From contig JAUNIR010000012.1 of the NCBI GenBank assembly GCA_030523345.1, positions 1 through 45,136 of the forward strand: DNA of 45,136 nucleotides. Reading direction: 5' to 3'. This document shows, in pieces, positions 35,964 through 44,585 of this stretch. Under the pieces are notes generated by a model that worked only from the letters and a program-made list of their open reading frames with translations, ran no database searches and was not told the DNA's origin. Made by a program: the position numbers and the translations under genes. The DNA comes from Lachnospiraceae bacterium. GTDB lineage: Bacteria; Bacillota; Clostridia; Lachnospirales; Lachnospiraceae. Positions within the stretch are counted from its first letter, which is position 1, and the number at the start of each line of letters is the position of its first letter.

Positions 35964-37225
35964 TGGAATTAGTTCTTAATTTGCAATTTAATATTGATAA
36001 TTTAAGTATTGTATTCAGTATTCTTTCTTTTGTTGTTTTTTTAACTGCAGGAATATTCTCATTCGAATATATGAAGCATGAAGGACATCATTTAAGATAC
36101 ACTATATTCTATGTACTTGCTTTCTTTGTATTTCAGGCGCTCTGCTTTGCGGATAATCTGATAACATACTATTTCTTTTTTGAAATGTTAACGCTTACAA
36201 CATTCCCTCTTGTATTGCATAACGGTTCAAAAGAAGCCATAATGGCAGGACTAAAATATTTGTTTTATTCCCTTTGTGGCGCATATATGGTTCTTTTTGG
36301 ATTGTATTATTCCTCACCAGCTACTAATTTTAGCTTCGGTGGATATATGACAAATCATCTTGCTAGTTCTTCTGCAAACACAGGTAGTGGAAACCTTTAC
36401 TTAATATGTATAACACTAATGATTTTCGGGTTTGGAGTAAAAGCCGGAATGTTTCCAATGCATGCATGGCTTCCAACGGCACACCCTGTTGCACCAGCTC
36501 CTGCATCAGCAGTCCTCTCGGCGATTATAGTAAAAGCAGGTGTATTAGGAATTATTAGGACAGTATTCTATGTGTATGGCAGTGATTTTATTAAGGGTAC
36601 TTTTGTTCAGACTTTATGGATGATTATTACGCTTGTGACTGTATTTATGGGGTCAATGCTTGCGTTTAGAGAAGATGGTCTTAAGAAGCGACTTGCATAT
36701 TCTACAGTGAGCCAGGTTTCATATATACTATTTGGACTTTCAACGTTTACAACGGAAGGTTTTGATGGTGCAATTCTTCAGGTTGTAGCACACGGATTTG
36801 TTAAGTGTGGTTTGTTCCTTTGTGCGGGAGCAATTATTTATAAAACGGGAAAGACTAAAGTATCAGAACTTAGGGGAATAGGAAAACAAATGCCAGTCAC
36901 AATGGTCTGTTTCACGATACTGTCATTATCACTAATAGGAATTCCACCTACGGGAGGGTTTGTAGCAAAATGGTTCTTAGCCATTGGATCACTTGAAAGT
37001 GGTATGGGAATAATGACATGGCTTGGACCTGTAATACTTCTTGTTTCTGCTTTGCTTACAGCGGGATATTTACTTCCAGTATCAATGAGGGGATTTTTCC
37101 CAGGAGATGATTTTGATACAGAAAAATGTGAAAATTTTGAGCCTAATTTATTAATGACATTGCCTATCATTGTACTTACAGTTCTTGCAGTACTAGTAGG
37201 GGTGTTTCCAGGAGTAATCGGATGA
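35963..37225 (+). CDS. Antiporter subunit (NuoL/M/N-like), second of four
   Basis: GTG start sharing one base with the previous stop. The 420 residues are shorter than a typical 480-500 residue MrpD. The glutamate (FFFEMLTLTTF), the lysine (GVKAGMFPMHAWLPTAHPVAPAPASA) and the later VKAGVLGIIRTV are all kept. It resembles NuoM/HyfB-type proteins. It overlaps the next gene by 4 bases. Its exact subunit name cannot be assigned without a tree. Confidence 0.88.
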   Translation: MELVLNLQFNIDNLSIVFSILSFVVFLTAGIFSFEYMKHEGHHLRYTIFYVLAFFVFQALCFADNLITYYFFFEMLTLTTFPLVLHNGSKEAIMAGLKYLFYSLCGAYMVLFGLYYSSPATNFSFGGYMTNHLASSSANTGSGNLYLICITLMIFGFGVKAGMFPMHAWLPTAHPVAPAPASAVLSAIIVKAGVLGIIRTVFYVYGSDFIKGTFVQTLWMIITLVTVFMGSMLAFREDGLKKRLAYSTVSQVSYILFGLSTFTTEGFDGAILQVVAHGFVKCGLFLCAGAIIYKTGKTKVSELRGIGKQMPVTMVCFTILSLSLIGIPPTGGFVAKWFLAIGSLESGMGIMTWLGPVILLVSALLTAGYLLPVSMRGFFPGDDFDTEKCENFEPNLLMTLPIIVLTVLAVLVGVFPGVIG

Positions 37226-38682
37226 TATACACAATATTGATTCCATTTATCGCGGGAGCTTTCGTAAAAGCTTTTCCATTTAAGAAAAGAGCACATAAAG
37301 AAATCTTCCTAGAAACGATGGTGATTTTAAACAGCATACTTGTATGGTACTTAATACTTAACAGTAACGGAGAGGTGTTTACTCTTGCTAATTTTACTGG
37401 GGGTCTTTATATAGCATTTAAGATTGATGGACTTTCTAAAGTATTTGCAGGATTAGTTTCGTTCCTTTGGCCTCTAGCTACCTTATATGCATTTGAATAT
37501 ATGACTAAGGAAGAAAGAGAAGACTCATTCTTCATGTTTTATACAATGACATATGGTGTTACTCTAGGTATTGCTATGTCAGAGAACATACTTACAATGT
37601 ATTTCTTCTATGAGTTTTTAACACTTATTACTGTGCCTCTTGTAATGCATACACTTACACGAGAGGCAATTTTGGCATCAAGAAAATATCTGTATTATTC
37701 ATTAGGTGGTGCAGCCTTTGGCTTCATTGGAATGATATTTATTATAATTTATGGTTTCCAGACAAGTTTCCAATATGGTGGGGTATTTGCACCGGTTACA
37801 TGGGCGGCTCATTCGGATGTTCTATTGGTAGTATATATACTTGCTTTTATGGGATTTGGTGTTAAAGCTGCGATTTGTCCATTTAACTCATGGCTTCCAG
37901 ATGCGGGTGTAGCACCTACACCTGTTACTGCACTTCTTCATGCTGTAGCAGTAGTTAAGTCGGGAGCTTTTGCAATTATAAGATTGACTTATTATTGTTA
38001 TGGCGCCGAGAAAGTAAAGGATACATGGGCACAGAATGTGCTAATGATAGTAATAATATTTACTATAGTTTATGGCTGTTCCAGAGCAGTTAAGGAAACT
38101 CATATTAAGAGAAGACTTGCTTATTCTACTATAAGTAATCTTTCTTATATTTTGTTCGGTGTAATAATACTTACGCCAGCAGGACTTCTCGGAGGATTAT
38201 GTCATTTAGTCTTTCATGCATTTATGAAAATTGCATCATTCTTCTGTGCAGGATCAATTATGCATCAGACAGAAAAGCATTATGTGTATGAACTGGATGG
38301 ACTGGGAAAGTGTATGCCAAAGGTATTTACGATATTTACAGTATCTGCATTTGCATTGATGGGAGTTCCTGGACTGGCAGGCTTTATAAGCAAATGGTAT
38401 TTGTGCCAGGCTGCCGTTTCATCAGGAAATATTCTAGCGTGTGTAGGTATTGGTGGACTTTTGATATCCGCACTTTTGACAGCAATATATATGTTAACAA
38501 TTATTGTTAGAGCGTTTTTTCCAGGAAAAGATTTTGATTATTCTAAGGTTGAGGAATCTAAAGATCCTAACTGGAAGATGATATTACCGCTTACAGTATT
38601 TACAGTTGTTACTTTTATTTTTGGTATTTATTCAGCACCTTTTGCAGAGTTTTTCTACAAGGTTGCATATGGTCTTATATAG
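37222..38682 (+). CDS. Antiporter subunit (NuoL/M/N-like), third of four
   Basis: A 486-residue polytopic protein. The helix-five glutamate (YFFYEFLTLITVPLVMH) and helix-seven lysine (GFGVKAAICPFNSWLPDAGVAPTPVTALL) are present; VVKSGAFAIIRLTYY follows. The usual HAWLP is NSWLP here, so the histidine common in this loop is replaced by Asn-Ser. It is more similar to the second subunit than to the first, which suggests a duplication inside the locus. Confidence 0.88.
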   Translation: MIYTILIPFIAGAFVKAFPFKKRAHKEIFLETMVILNSILVWYLILNSNGEVFTLANFTGGLYIAFKIDGLSKVFAGLVSFLWPLATLYAFEYMTKEEREDSFFMFYTMTYGVTLGIAMSENILTMYFFYEFLTLITVPLVMHTLTREAILASRKYLYYSLGGAAFGFIGMIFIIIYGFQTSFQYGGVFAPVTWAAHSDVLLVVYILAFMGFGVKAAICPFNSWLPDAGVAPTPVTALLHAVAVVKSGAFAIIRLTYYCYGAEKVKDTWAQNVLMIVIIFTIVYGCSRAVKETHIKRRLAYSTISNLSYILFGVIILTPAGLLGGLCHLVFHAFMKIASFFCAGSIMHQTEKHYVYELDGLGKCMPKVFTIFTVSAFALMGVPGLAGFISKWYLCQAAVSSGNILACVGIGGLLISALLTAIYMLTIIVRAFFPGKDFDYSKVEESKDPNWKMILPLTVFTVVTFIFGIYSAPFAEFFYKVAYGLI

Positions 38683-38693
38683 AGGAGTAAAAG

Positions 38694-40709
38694 ATGTTTA
38701 GTATTCCAGAAGTTTGTTCTATGGGACTTAACTTCACAATTGATGGGTTTAGAATCGTCTATTGTCTGATAGCTGCTTTTATGTGGGCTATGACAGGCTT
38801 GTTTTCAATACAATATTTTTCACATTATAAAAATAAAAAGAGATATCATATTTTTTCGATAATTACGTTTCTAGCTACAGAAGGCGTATTTCTTTCTGCG
38901 GATTTTTACACGTTATTTATATTTTTCGAAATAATGTCACTGGCATCATATACTTGGGTTGCATATGACGAAAAGAAGGATTCTATTAAGGCAGCAGACA
39001 CATATATGGCTGTGGCAGTTATTGGCGGTCTTGTAATGCTTATGGGTATTTTCCTATTATATTCGGTAACTGGAACGCTGAACTTTAACGACCTTGAGTA
39101 TGCATTTTTTGACTATGGTGTAGCATCGCTCAACCCTTCGGATATGCATAAGTTATGGGCTGCAGGAATATGTATGTTATTTGGATTTTTTGCAAAGGCA
39201 GGTGCATTTCCTCTTCACATTTGGCTTCCTAAGGCACACCCTGTTGCGCCGGCACCGGCATCGGCACTTCTATCTGGTATTTTAACAAAGGCCGGAATGT
39301 TTGGCGTATTAGTATTGTCGTGTAGAGTGTTCCTTTCTAATGCAACGTGGGGTGCTATTATTTTAGTTATTGGTGTAGCAACAATGCTTCATGGCGCTGT
39401 TCTTGCATTGTTCTCAGTAGATTTAAAGAGAACCCTTGCATGTTCTTCTGTATCCCAGATTGGTTTTATTCTTGTAGGTGTAGGAATAGCTGTTTTGTCT
39501 GGCGAAGAGAATGCTATGGCAATAAGAGGCTCGCTTATGCATATGGCAAATCATTCTCTTATTAAGCTTTGTTTATTTATGGCGGCAGGTGCCATATTCA
39601 TGAATATTCATAAGTTAGATCTTAATGATATAAGAGGTTTTGGAAGAAAAAAACCATTACTTACATATATATTCTTAATGGGTGCATTAGGTATTGGAGG
39701 TATGCCATTATTCAATGGATATATATCTAAAACACTCATTCATGAGTCAATTGTTGAGTATACAGAATTTGTTGAAACAGCTAGAATGTTTTCATATTTT
39801 AGTGCCTCATCACTTAAAGCTATAGAATGGATATTCCTATTTAGCGGCGGATTAACTGTTGCATACATGACTAAACTTTTTGTATGTATTTTTGTAGAAG
39901 AAAATGAAGATGATGAAGTTCAGAAAAAATATGATGAGCTAAATGGAAAATACATGTCAGGCTTATCAGCTTTTGCACTTACTCTTTCAGCTACAGTTCT
40001 TCCTGTATTAGGAATGCTTCCAGGTAAGACACTAGCTGTAATGGGTGAGATGAGTAAGGACTTTTTACATTCGGCAGAGCTTCACTCAGTGCATTGGTTT
40101 TCTTTAGGAAATGTTAAGGGCGCATTTATTTCTATTGCAATAGGTGTAGTTGTTTATTTTGTTGTTGTAAGAGGATTCCTAATGTCCAAATCACCAGTAA
40201 CAGATATAGGACTTGAAGATTTAGAAGATGCAATTACAGGAAGACTGAAAAAACAGGCAGAGGAAGCAAAAGTAAAGAGATATATAAACAGATGGAATAA
40301 ATATCTAGATCTTGAAAACATGCTTTATAGACCTTTATTACTTAAGTTTCTTCCTTTTGTCTTTGGAGTAGTATGTAGGTTTTTAGATTCACTGATAGAT
40401 TGGGCTGTTGTATTTCTTAGAAAAACCATTTATAAAGATTCTAAACTGCCGCAGGAACTTGAAGAGGGAAATGTACTTACACATATTATTGGTACAATAT
40501 TAAATAAGATTCAGGATATAAGAAACCTTACTGTTGGACGTAAGAAAGGTATGTCGCTTGAATTCAAAGATTACGAGCATAAAACTGTAATGACGTATGA
40601 AAGAATAGATGAAAGTGTGCAGATTATAACAAGAAGTATGTCTTTTGGACTTATAATATTCTGCATTGGCCTTCTTTTGACAGTCGCATATATAATTATA
40701 GCTAGATAA
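38694..40709 (+). CDS. Large antiporter subunit with C-terminal extension (NuoL/HycC-like), fourth of four
   Basis: A 671-residue protein. Residues 1 to about 410 are the antiporter module, with FIFFEIMSLASYTW, AKAGAFPLHIWLPKAHPVAPAPASALL and LTKAGMFGVL. After it come further membrane segments and a charged, probably amphipathic stretch at about 505-540 (RLKKQAEEAKVKRYINRW), then a last membrane helix at the C-end. This is the shape of NuoL- or HycC-type subunits whose C-terminus runs along the complex. AGAGGAG precedes the ATG. The extension could brace the other three modules. Confidence 0.85.
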   Translation: MFSIPEVCSMGLNFTIDGFRIVYCLIAAFMWAMTGLFSIQYFSHYKNKKRYHIFSIITFLATEGVFLSADFYTLFIFFEIMSLASYTWVAYDEKKDSIKAADTYMAVAVIGGLVMLMGIFLLYSVTGTLNFNDLEYAFFDYGVASLNPSDMHKLWAAGICMLFGFFAKAGAFPLHIWLPKAHPVAPAPASALLSGILTKAGMFGVLVLSCRVFLSNATWGAIILVIGVATMLHGAVLALFSVDLKRTLACSSVSQIGFILVGVGIAVLSGEENAMAIRGSLMHMANHSLIKLCLFMAAGAIFMNIHKLDLNDIRGFGRKKPLLTYIFLMGALGIGGMPLFNGYISKTLIHESIVEYTEFVETARMFSYFSASSLKAIEWIFLFSGGLTVAYMTKLFVCIFVEENEDDEVQKKYDELNGKYMSGLSAFALTLSATVLPVLGMLPGKTLAVMGEMSKDFLHSAELHSVHWFSLGNVKGAFISIAIGVVVYFVVVRGFLMSKSPVTDIGLEDLEDAITGRLKKQAEEAKVKRYINRWNKYLDLENMLYRPLLLKFLPFVFGVVCRFLDSLIDWAVVFLRKTIYKDSKLPQELEEGNVLTHIIGTILNKIQDIRNLTVGRKKGMSLEFKDYEHKTVMTYERIDESVQIITRSMSFGLIIFCIGLLLTVAYIIIAR

Positions 40710-40712
40710 GTA

Positions 40713-40721
40713 TGGTATAAT
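40713..40721 (+). promoter_or_regulatory. Extended -10 promoter for the heptose genes
   Basis: TGGTATAAT lies directly after the antiporter stop codon and 21 bases before hddA. No -35 box is found at the right distance; a TTGACA at 40677-40682 is too far upstream. The same nine bases occur at 20439 and 43052. Confidence 0.5.
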
Positions 40722-40742
40722 AATCCCTGGAGGATATAAAAT

Positions 40743-41729
40743 ATGATAATTACGAGAGCTCCTTTCAGAGTAAGTTTTTGTGGTGGAGGTAGTGACTTAC
40801 CTTCATTTTATGAACAGTATGGTGGTTGCGTACTTGGCACAACAATCAGAAAATACATGTATATAACAATTCAGAATTATTTCTTCAGAGATAGAATAAT
40901 GCTTAAATATTCTCAGACTGAAGAAGTAACAAGTTATGATGAAATAGAGCATAGAATATGTAAGCAGTGTCTTAAGGACTTTGACCTTATGGGGGTTGAA
41001 ATTACAAGTATTGCAGATATTCCTGCTGGAACGGGTCTTGGATCATCAAGTTCATTTACAGTAGCTTTGCTTCAACTTCTTCATACATATAAGGGTGAAT
41101 ATATTTCGAAGTATGACCTTGCAAAAGAAGCATGCGATGTTGAAATAAATAGATTGGGAAATCCAATAGGCAAGCAGGATCAGTTCGCAGCTGCATTTGG
41201 AGGTCTTAATTACTATGACTTTATGCCAAACGGAACAGTAAATGTTGAGCCTATTATTATGTCAGGAGACAGTTATAATAAGCTTGAGAATAATATATTA
41301 ATGTTTTATCTTGGGGGAACTCATTCAGCATCAGCTATTCTTAAGGAACAGTCAAGCAATGTTAAGGCAGTTGATAAGGCTGAAGTTCAGCTTAAGATGT
41401 GCGACATTACAAAAGTTCTTAAAAGCGAACTTCAGAAAAATAATGTTGATGCTATGGGAGAATTACTTCATGAAAATTGGATGCTTAAAAAGACTTTAGC
41501 ATCAGGAATTACTAATCCTCTCATTGATGAAACCTATGAGCTTGCTATGAAGGCTGGTGCTACAGGAGGAAAGCTTCTTGGTGCAGGAGGTGCAGGATTT
41601 ATGATTTTCTATGTACCTGAGAATAAGCAAGCAGATGTTAGAAAAGCACTTTCTCATTTAAGAGAAATGGATTTTAATATGGATAATTCGGGAGCATCCA
41701 TTATACATATTGATAGAGATTACGCATAG
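40743..41729 (+). CDS. hddA: D-glycero-alpha-D-manno-heptose 7-phosphate kinase
   Basis: GHMP-family kinase that makes the 1,7-bisphosphate in the GDP-heptose route. The 328 residues open TRAPFRVSFCGGGSDLPSFY; the ATP-binding loop is GTGLGSSSSF and the C-terminal motif is GATGGKLLGAGGAGFMIFY. GGAGG lies 9 bases before the ATG. The two following genes supply the other steps of the same pathway, which fixes the assignment over fucose- or galactose-type kinases. Confidence 0.92.
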   Translation: MIITRAPFRVSFCGGGSDLPSFYEQYGGCVLGTTIRKYMYITIQNYFFRDRIMLKYSQTEEVTSYDEIEHRICKQCLKDFDLMGVEITSIADIPAGTGLGSSSSFTVALLQLLHTYKGEYISKYDLAKEACDVEINRLGNPIGKQDQFAAAFGGLNYYDFMPNGTVNVEPIIMSGDSYNKLENNILMFYLGGTHSASAILKEQSSNVKAVDKAEVQLKMCDITKVLKSELQKNNVDAMGELLHENWMLKKTLASGITNPLIDETYELAMKAGATGGKLLGAGGAGFMIFYVPENKQADVRKALSHLREMDFNMDNSGASIIHIDRDYA

Positions 41730-41753
41730 TAGTCGTATATAGGAAAAATAATA

Positions 41754-43070
41754 ATGAAAGCAGTTATTATGGCTGGAGGAAAGGGAACAAGAATAAGTTC
41801 TGTTGCTAGTGATATTCCTAAGCCAATGATAAAAATCGAAAACAAGCCGGTGCTTGAACATGAAATAGAATGTCTTCGTGACCAGGGATTTACTGATCTG
41901 ATCATTACAGTAAGCCACCTTGGACATATTATTATGGACTATTTTGGCGACGGCAGTAAGATTTCCCCTGCTACCGGCAAAGCATTTGGCGTTAATATTG
42001 AGTATTTTGTTGAAGAAGTACCACTTGGTAATGCCGGTGCTTTGTTTCAGTTAAAAGATAAATTATCGGATGATTTTTTACTTCTTAATGCAGACTCTGT
42101 ATTTGACATAGACTTTAATAGACTTGTTGAATACCATCGTGAGAAAGGTGGACTTGTTACACTTTTTACACATCCTAATAATCACCCATATGATAGTGGA
42201 CTAATATTTGCAGACAATAATAATGCAGTTACCGCATGGCTAGCAAAGGAAGATGAAAGGCCTGAGTTTTACAGAAACCGTGTTAACGCAGGACTACATG
42301 TTCTCAATAAGCATGTTTTGGATGTTGACATCAACACGCCTAAGATTGATTTAGACCGTCAGATATTAAAGCCTCTTTCTGGAACAGGTAAGATGTTTGC
42401 ATATGACAGTCCTGAATATGTTAAGGATATGGGTACACCTGAAAGATACGAAGCTGTTTGCAGAGATTACGCTGATGGAAGGGTAAAGGCTAAAAACTTT
42501 ACGAATAAACAAAAGGCAATATTTCTAGATAGAGATGGTGTCATCAACGAGTATGTAGGATTTTTGCGTAATATTGACGATTTTAAGCTTATAGAAGGTG
42601 TCGAAGAGGCTATAAAGAAAATAAATGCCTCTGGATATTTAGCAATTGTAATTACAAACCAGCCAGTTATTGCAAGAGGAGAAGTCACATTAGAAGAACT
42701 ATCTTCAATACATAATAAGATGGAAACACTTCTTGGAATGAAGGGTGCATTCCTTGATGGTATATATTTCTGTCCTCACCATCCAGACAAGGGTTTTGAT
42801 GGAGAGGTAGCGGAGCTTAAAATAGATTGTGATTGTAGAAAGCCAAAAACAGGACTTGTAGAAAATGCATGCAAGGAGTTTAACATTGACATAGAAAAAT
42901 CATGGTTTATTGGAGATGCTACTATTGATATACAGACAGGAATTAATGCAAAATGTAAGACATGCCTTGTTAAAACTGGTGTAGCAGGAGAAGACAGAAA
43001 GTATAATGTAAAGGCTGATTTAGAGGCGGATACACTTTTTGATGCAATTAATGGTATAATATCTTTTTAA
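41754..43070 (+). CDS. hddC-gmhB: Fused heptose-1-phosphate guanylyltransferase (HddC) and heptose-bisphosphate phosphatase (GmhB)
   Basis: Residues 1 to about 240 are a nucleotidyltransferase (MAGGKGTRISS, DIPKPMIKIENKPVLEH, LLNADSVFDIDF). Residues about 250-438 are a HAD phosphatase: nucleophile pair Asp259/Asp261 in FLDRDGVINE, VITNQPVIARGE, the zinc-loop residues CPHHP and CDCRKP, and WFIGDATIDIQTG. Together they would remove the C7 phosphate and attach GMP to C1 of D-glycero-alpha-D-manno-heptose. The two activities are separate proteins in most bacteria. The frame is intact with a short joining stretch. Confidence 0.88.
   Translation: MKAVIMAGGKGTRISSVASDIPKPMIKIENKPVLEHEIECLRDQGFTDLIITVSHLGHIIMDYFGDGSKISPATGKAFGVNIEYFVEEVPLGNAGALFQLKDKLSDDFLLLNADSVFDIDFNRLVEYHREKGGLVTLFTHPNNHPYDSGLIFADNNNAVTAWLAKEDERPEFYRNRVNAGLHVLNKHVLDVDINTPKIDLDRQILKPLSGTGKMFAYDSPEYVKDMGTPERYEAVCRDYADGRVKAKNFTNKQKAIFLDRDGVINEYVGFLRNIDDFKLIEGVEEAIKKINASGYLAIVITNQPVIARGEVTLEELSSIHNKMETLLGMKGAFLDGIYFCPHHPDKGFDGEVAELKIDCDCRKPKTGLVENACKEFNIDIEKSWFIGDATIDIQTGINAKCKTCLVKTGVAGEDRKYNVKADLEADTLFDAINGIISF
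43052..43060 (+). promoter_or_regulatory. Possible internal extended -10 element before gmhA
   Basis: TGGTATAAT at the very end of the hddC-gmhB gene, 35 bases before the gmhA start. It codes for Asn-Gly-Ile-Ile residues, so it may be chance, but the same nine bases precede two other operon starts here. Confidence 0.35.
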
Positions 43071-43094
43071 GGCTATAAAAAGAGAGGTTAATAC

Positions 43095-43676
43095 GTGGAT
43101 TATACAAAGGATTTAAAAAAATATCTTGAAGAGGAAATTGAGGTTATAAAAAGCCTTGATTTAGAAGAAATAAATGCTGTAATTAATGTTCTGGAAGAAG
43201 CGAGAATTAATGGAAAAAGAATTTTCATTTGCGGAAATGGTGGTTCTGCAGCAACTGCAAGCCACTTCACAGGAGACTTTAATAAGGGCATTAATGAGGT
43301 TTTAGATGTAAAATACAACTTTGAATGCCTAAGTGACAATATGGCTGGAATGATGGCTATAGCAAATGATTACAGTTACGATGAAGTATTCATTCATCCC
43401 CTTAGAAATAAAATGCATAAGGATGATGTATTTATTGGAATTTCTGGATCAGGAAATTCTGTTAATGTTGTAAAAGCCATGGATTATGCTAATTCAATAG
43501 GTGGAAAAACAGTCGCTTTGGTCGGATATGAAGGCGGAAAGCTTAAAGAAATGGCAGATTATTCAATTCATATTAAAATAAATGATATGCAGATAGCAGA
43601 AGATTTACATATGATTATGGATCATCTTATGATGCATACACTTTATGAATATCACAGCAAAAATTATAAAAAATAA
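43095..43676 (+). CDS. gmhA: Sedoheptulose-7-phosphate isomerase
   Basis: SIS-domain enzyme making D-glycero-D-manno-heptose 7-phosphate, the first committed step of the heptose route. The 193 residues have FICGNGGSAATASHFTGDF, GISGSGNSVNVVKAMD and the C-terminal EDLHMIMDHLMMH metal-site stretch. The start is GTG, with GAGAGG upstream. Length and motifs agree with GmhA. Confidence 0.93.
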   Translation: MDYTKDLKKYLEEEIEVIKSLDLEEINAVINVLEEARINGKRIFICGNGGSAATASHFTGDFNKGINEVLDVKYNFECLSDNMAGMMAIANDYSYDEVFIHPLRNKMHKDDVFIGISGSGNSVNVVKAMDYANSIGGKTVALVGYEGGKLKEMADYSIHIKINDMQIAEDLHMIMDHLMMHTLYEYHSKNYKK

Positions 43677-43697
43677 AAAGATGTTTAGTGAAAGGTA

Positions 43698-43718
43698 AGC
43701 CGCATTAATATTGCGGCT
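43698..43718 (+). repeat. Hairpin between gmhA and the glycosyltransferase gene
   Basis: AGCCGCA (43698-43704) pairs with TGCGGCT (43712-43718) around 7 bases. The T-run after it is poor, so it is at best a weak terminator or an mRNA-processing site. Confidence 0.55.
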
Positions 43719-43731
43719 TTGTGTATATTTA

Positions 43732-44574
43732 ATGGCAGATCTTACAGTAATTACATTGACATATAACGAAGAAGCAAATCTTCCTGATTGCTTATTATCA
43801 GTAAAAGATATAGCTAAAAGAATAATAGTATGTGACAGTTTTAGTACAGACAAGACTCTTGATATCGCAAAGGAGTACGGTGCAGAAATTATTCAACATG
43901 AATTTTACAATTATGCAAGCCAATATATTTATGCGGAAGAATCATCAAATATTACTACTAAGTGGGTATTAAGACTTGATGCAGATGAAAGACTCACAGA
44001 TGAAGCCAGAACGGAAATAGAACGAATCTGTAATGAGAATGAAAATACAGATGTAAGTGCTGTTGATGTGTATTACAGAGTTTCATTTCTTGGAAAAGAA
44101 CTTAAGCACTACCCTTTCCATAAGGTGATTCTATACAAATATGGTAAGGCCCACCTTGAAAACAGAAATATGGATGAGCATATAACGGTTACAGAAGGAA
44201 GAAGCATAGTCCTTAGCAATAAACTTATTCATAACGACTATAAAGGACTGACGGCATGGGTAGATAAACATAATAAATATTCAAATAGAGAAGTGTTAGA
44301 CCTTTTGGGGCAGAATGAAGAAAAGGTTGATTTAAGTAGTTTAAGTTTTGCAACAAGAGTAAAAAGATTTATAAAGTTCAAGATTTATTACAATCTTCCT
44401 ACAGGAATCAGGTCTTATTTTTATTATTTATTTAGGCTGTTCATTAAGGGCGGAATTCTTGATGGCAAAGAAGGACGTATATTCGCTTTCTTACAGGCAT
44501 ACTGGTACAGATATTTGGTTGATGCCAAGATGTATGAGCATATGATAAACAAGAAAAGCAAAGAACAGGATTAA
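43732..44574 (+). CDS. Family 2 glycosyltransferase (WaaE/KdtX-like)
   Basis: A 280-residue cytoplasmic glycosyltransferase. VITLTYNEEANLPDCLLSV at the N-end, IIVCDSFSTDKTLDIA and the catalytic acidic motif VLRLDADERLTDEA mark the GT-A fold. The later WVDKHNKYSNRE and FKIYYNLPTGIRSYFYYLFRLF match WaaE-type heptose- or glucose-adding enzymes. ATG 43732 is preferred over an upstream TTG at 43711 that lies in the hairpin; no Shine-Dalgarno is visible. Position after the heptose genes suggests it transfers a heptose or sits in the same glycan. Confidence 0.85.
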   Translation: MADLTVITLTYNEEANLPDCLLSVKDIAKRIIVCDSFSTDKTLDIAKEYGAEIIQHEFYNYASQYIYAEESSNITTKWVLRLDADERLTDEARTEIERICNENENTDVSAVDVYYRVSFLGKELKHYPFHKVILYKYGKAHLENRNMDEHITVTEGRSIVLSNKLIHNDYKGLTAWVDKHNKYSNREVLDLLGQNEEKVDLSSLSFATRVKRFIKFKIYYNLPTGIRSYFYYLFRLFIKGGILDGKEGRIFAFLQAYWYRYLVDAKMYEHMINKKSKEQD

Positions 44575-44585
44575 ATTAAAGATTA

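Noticed and set aside
36838..37296. Minus-strand ORF of 152 codons
   Set aside because: It is a shadow of the antiporter genes in another frame; low-complexity Ser/Thr/Ile/Pro content and no ribosome-binding site. The same holds for the other minus-strand ORFs, for example 6527-6934 and 17212-17577.
31643..40709. Complex I or hydrogenase operon
   Set aside because: No NuoB, C, D, E, F, G, H or I, no hydrogenase large or small subunit and no iron-sulfur motifs are present; only antiporter-type subunits are seen.
43711..43731. TTG start for the family 2 glycosyltransferase
   Set aside because: It lies in the right arm of a hairpin and adds seven residues not typical of the family; ATG 43732 fits the MADLTVITLTYNEE start.
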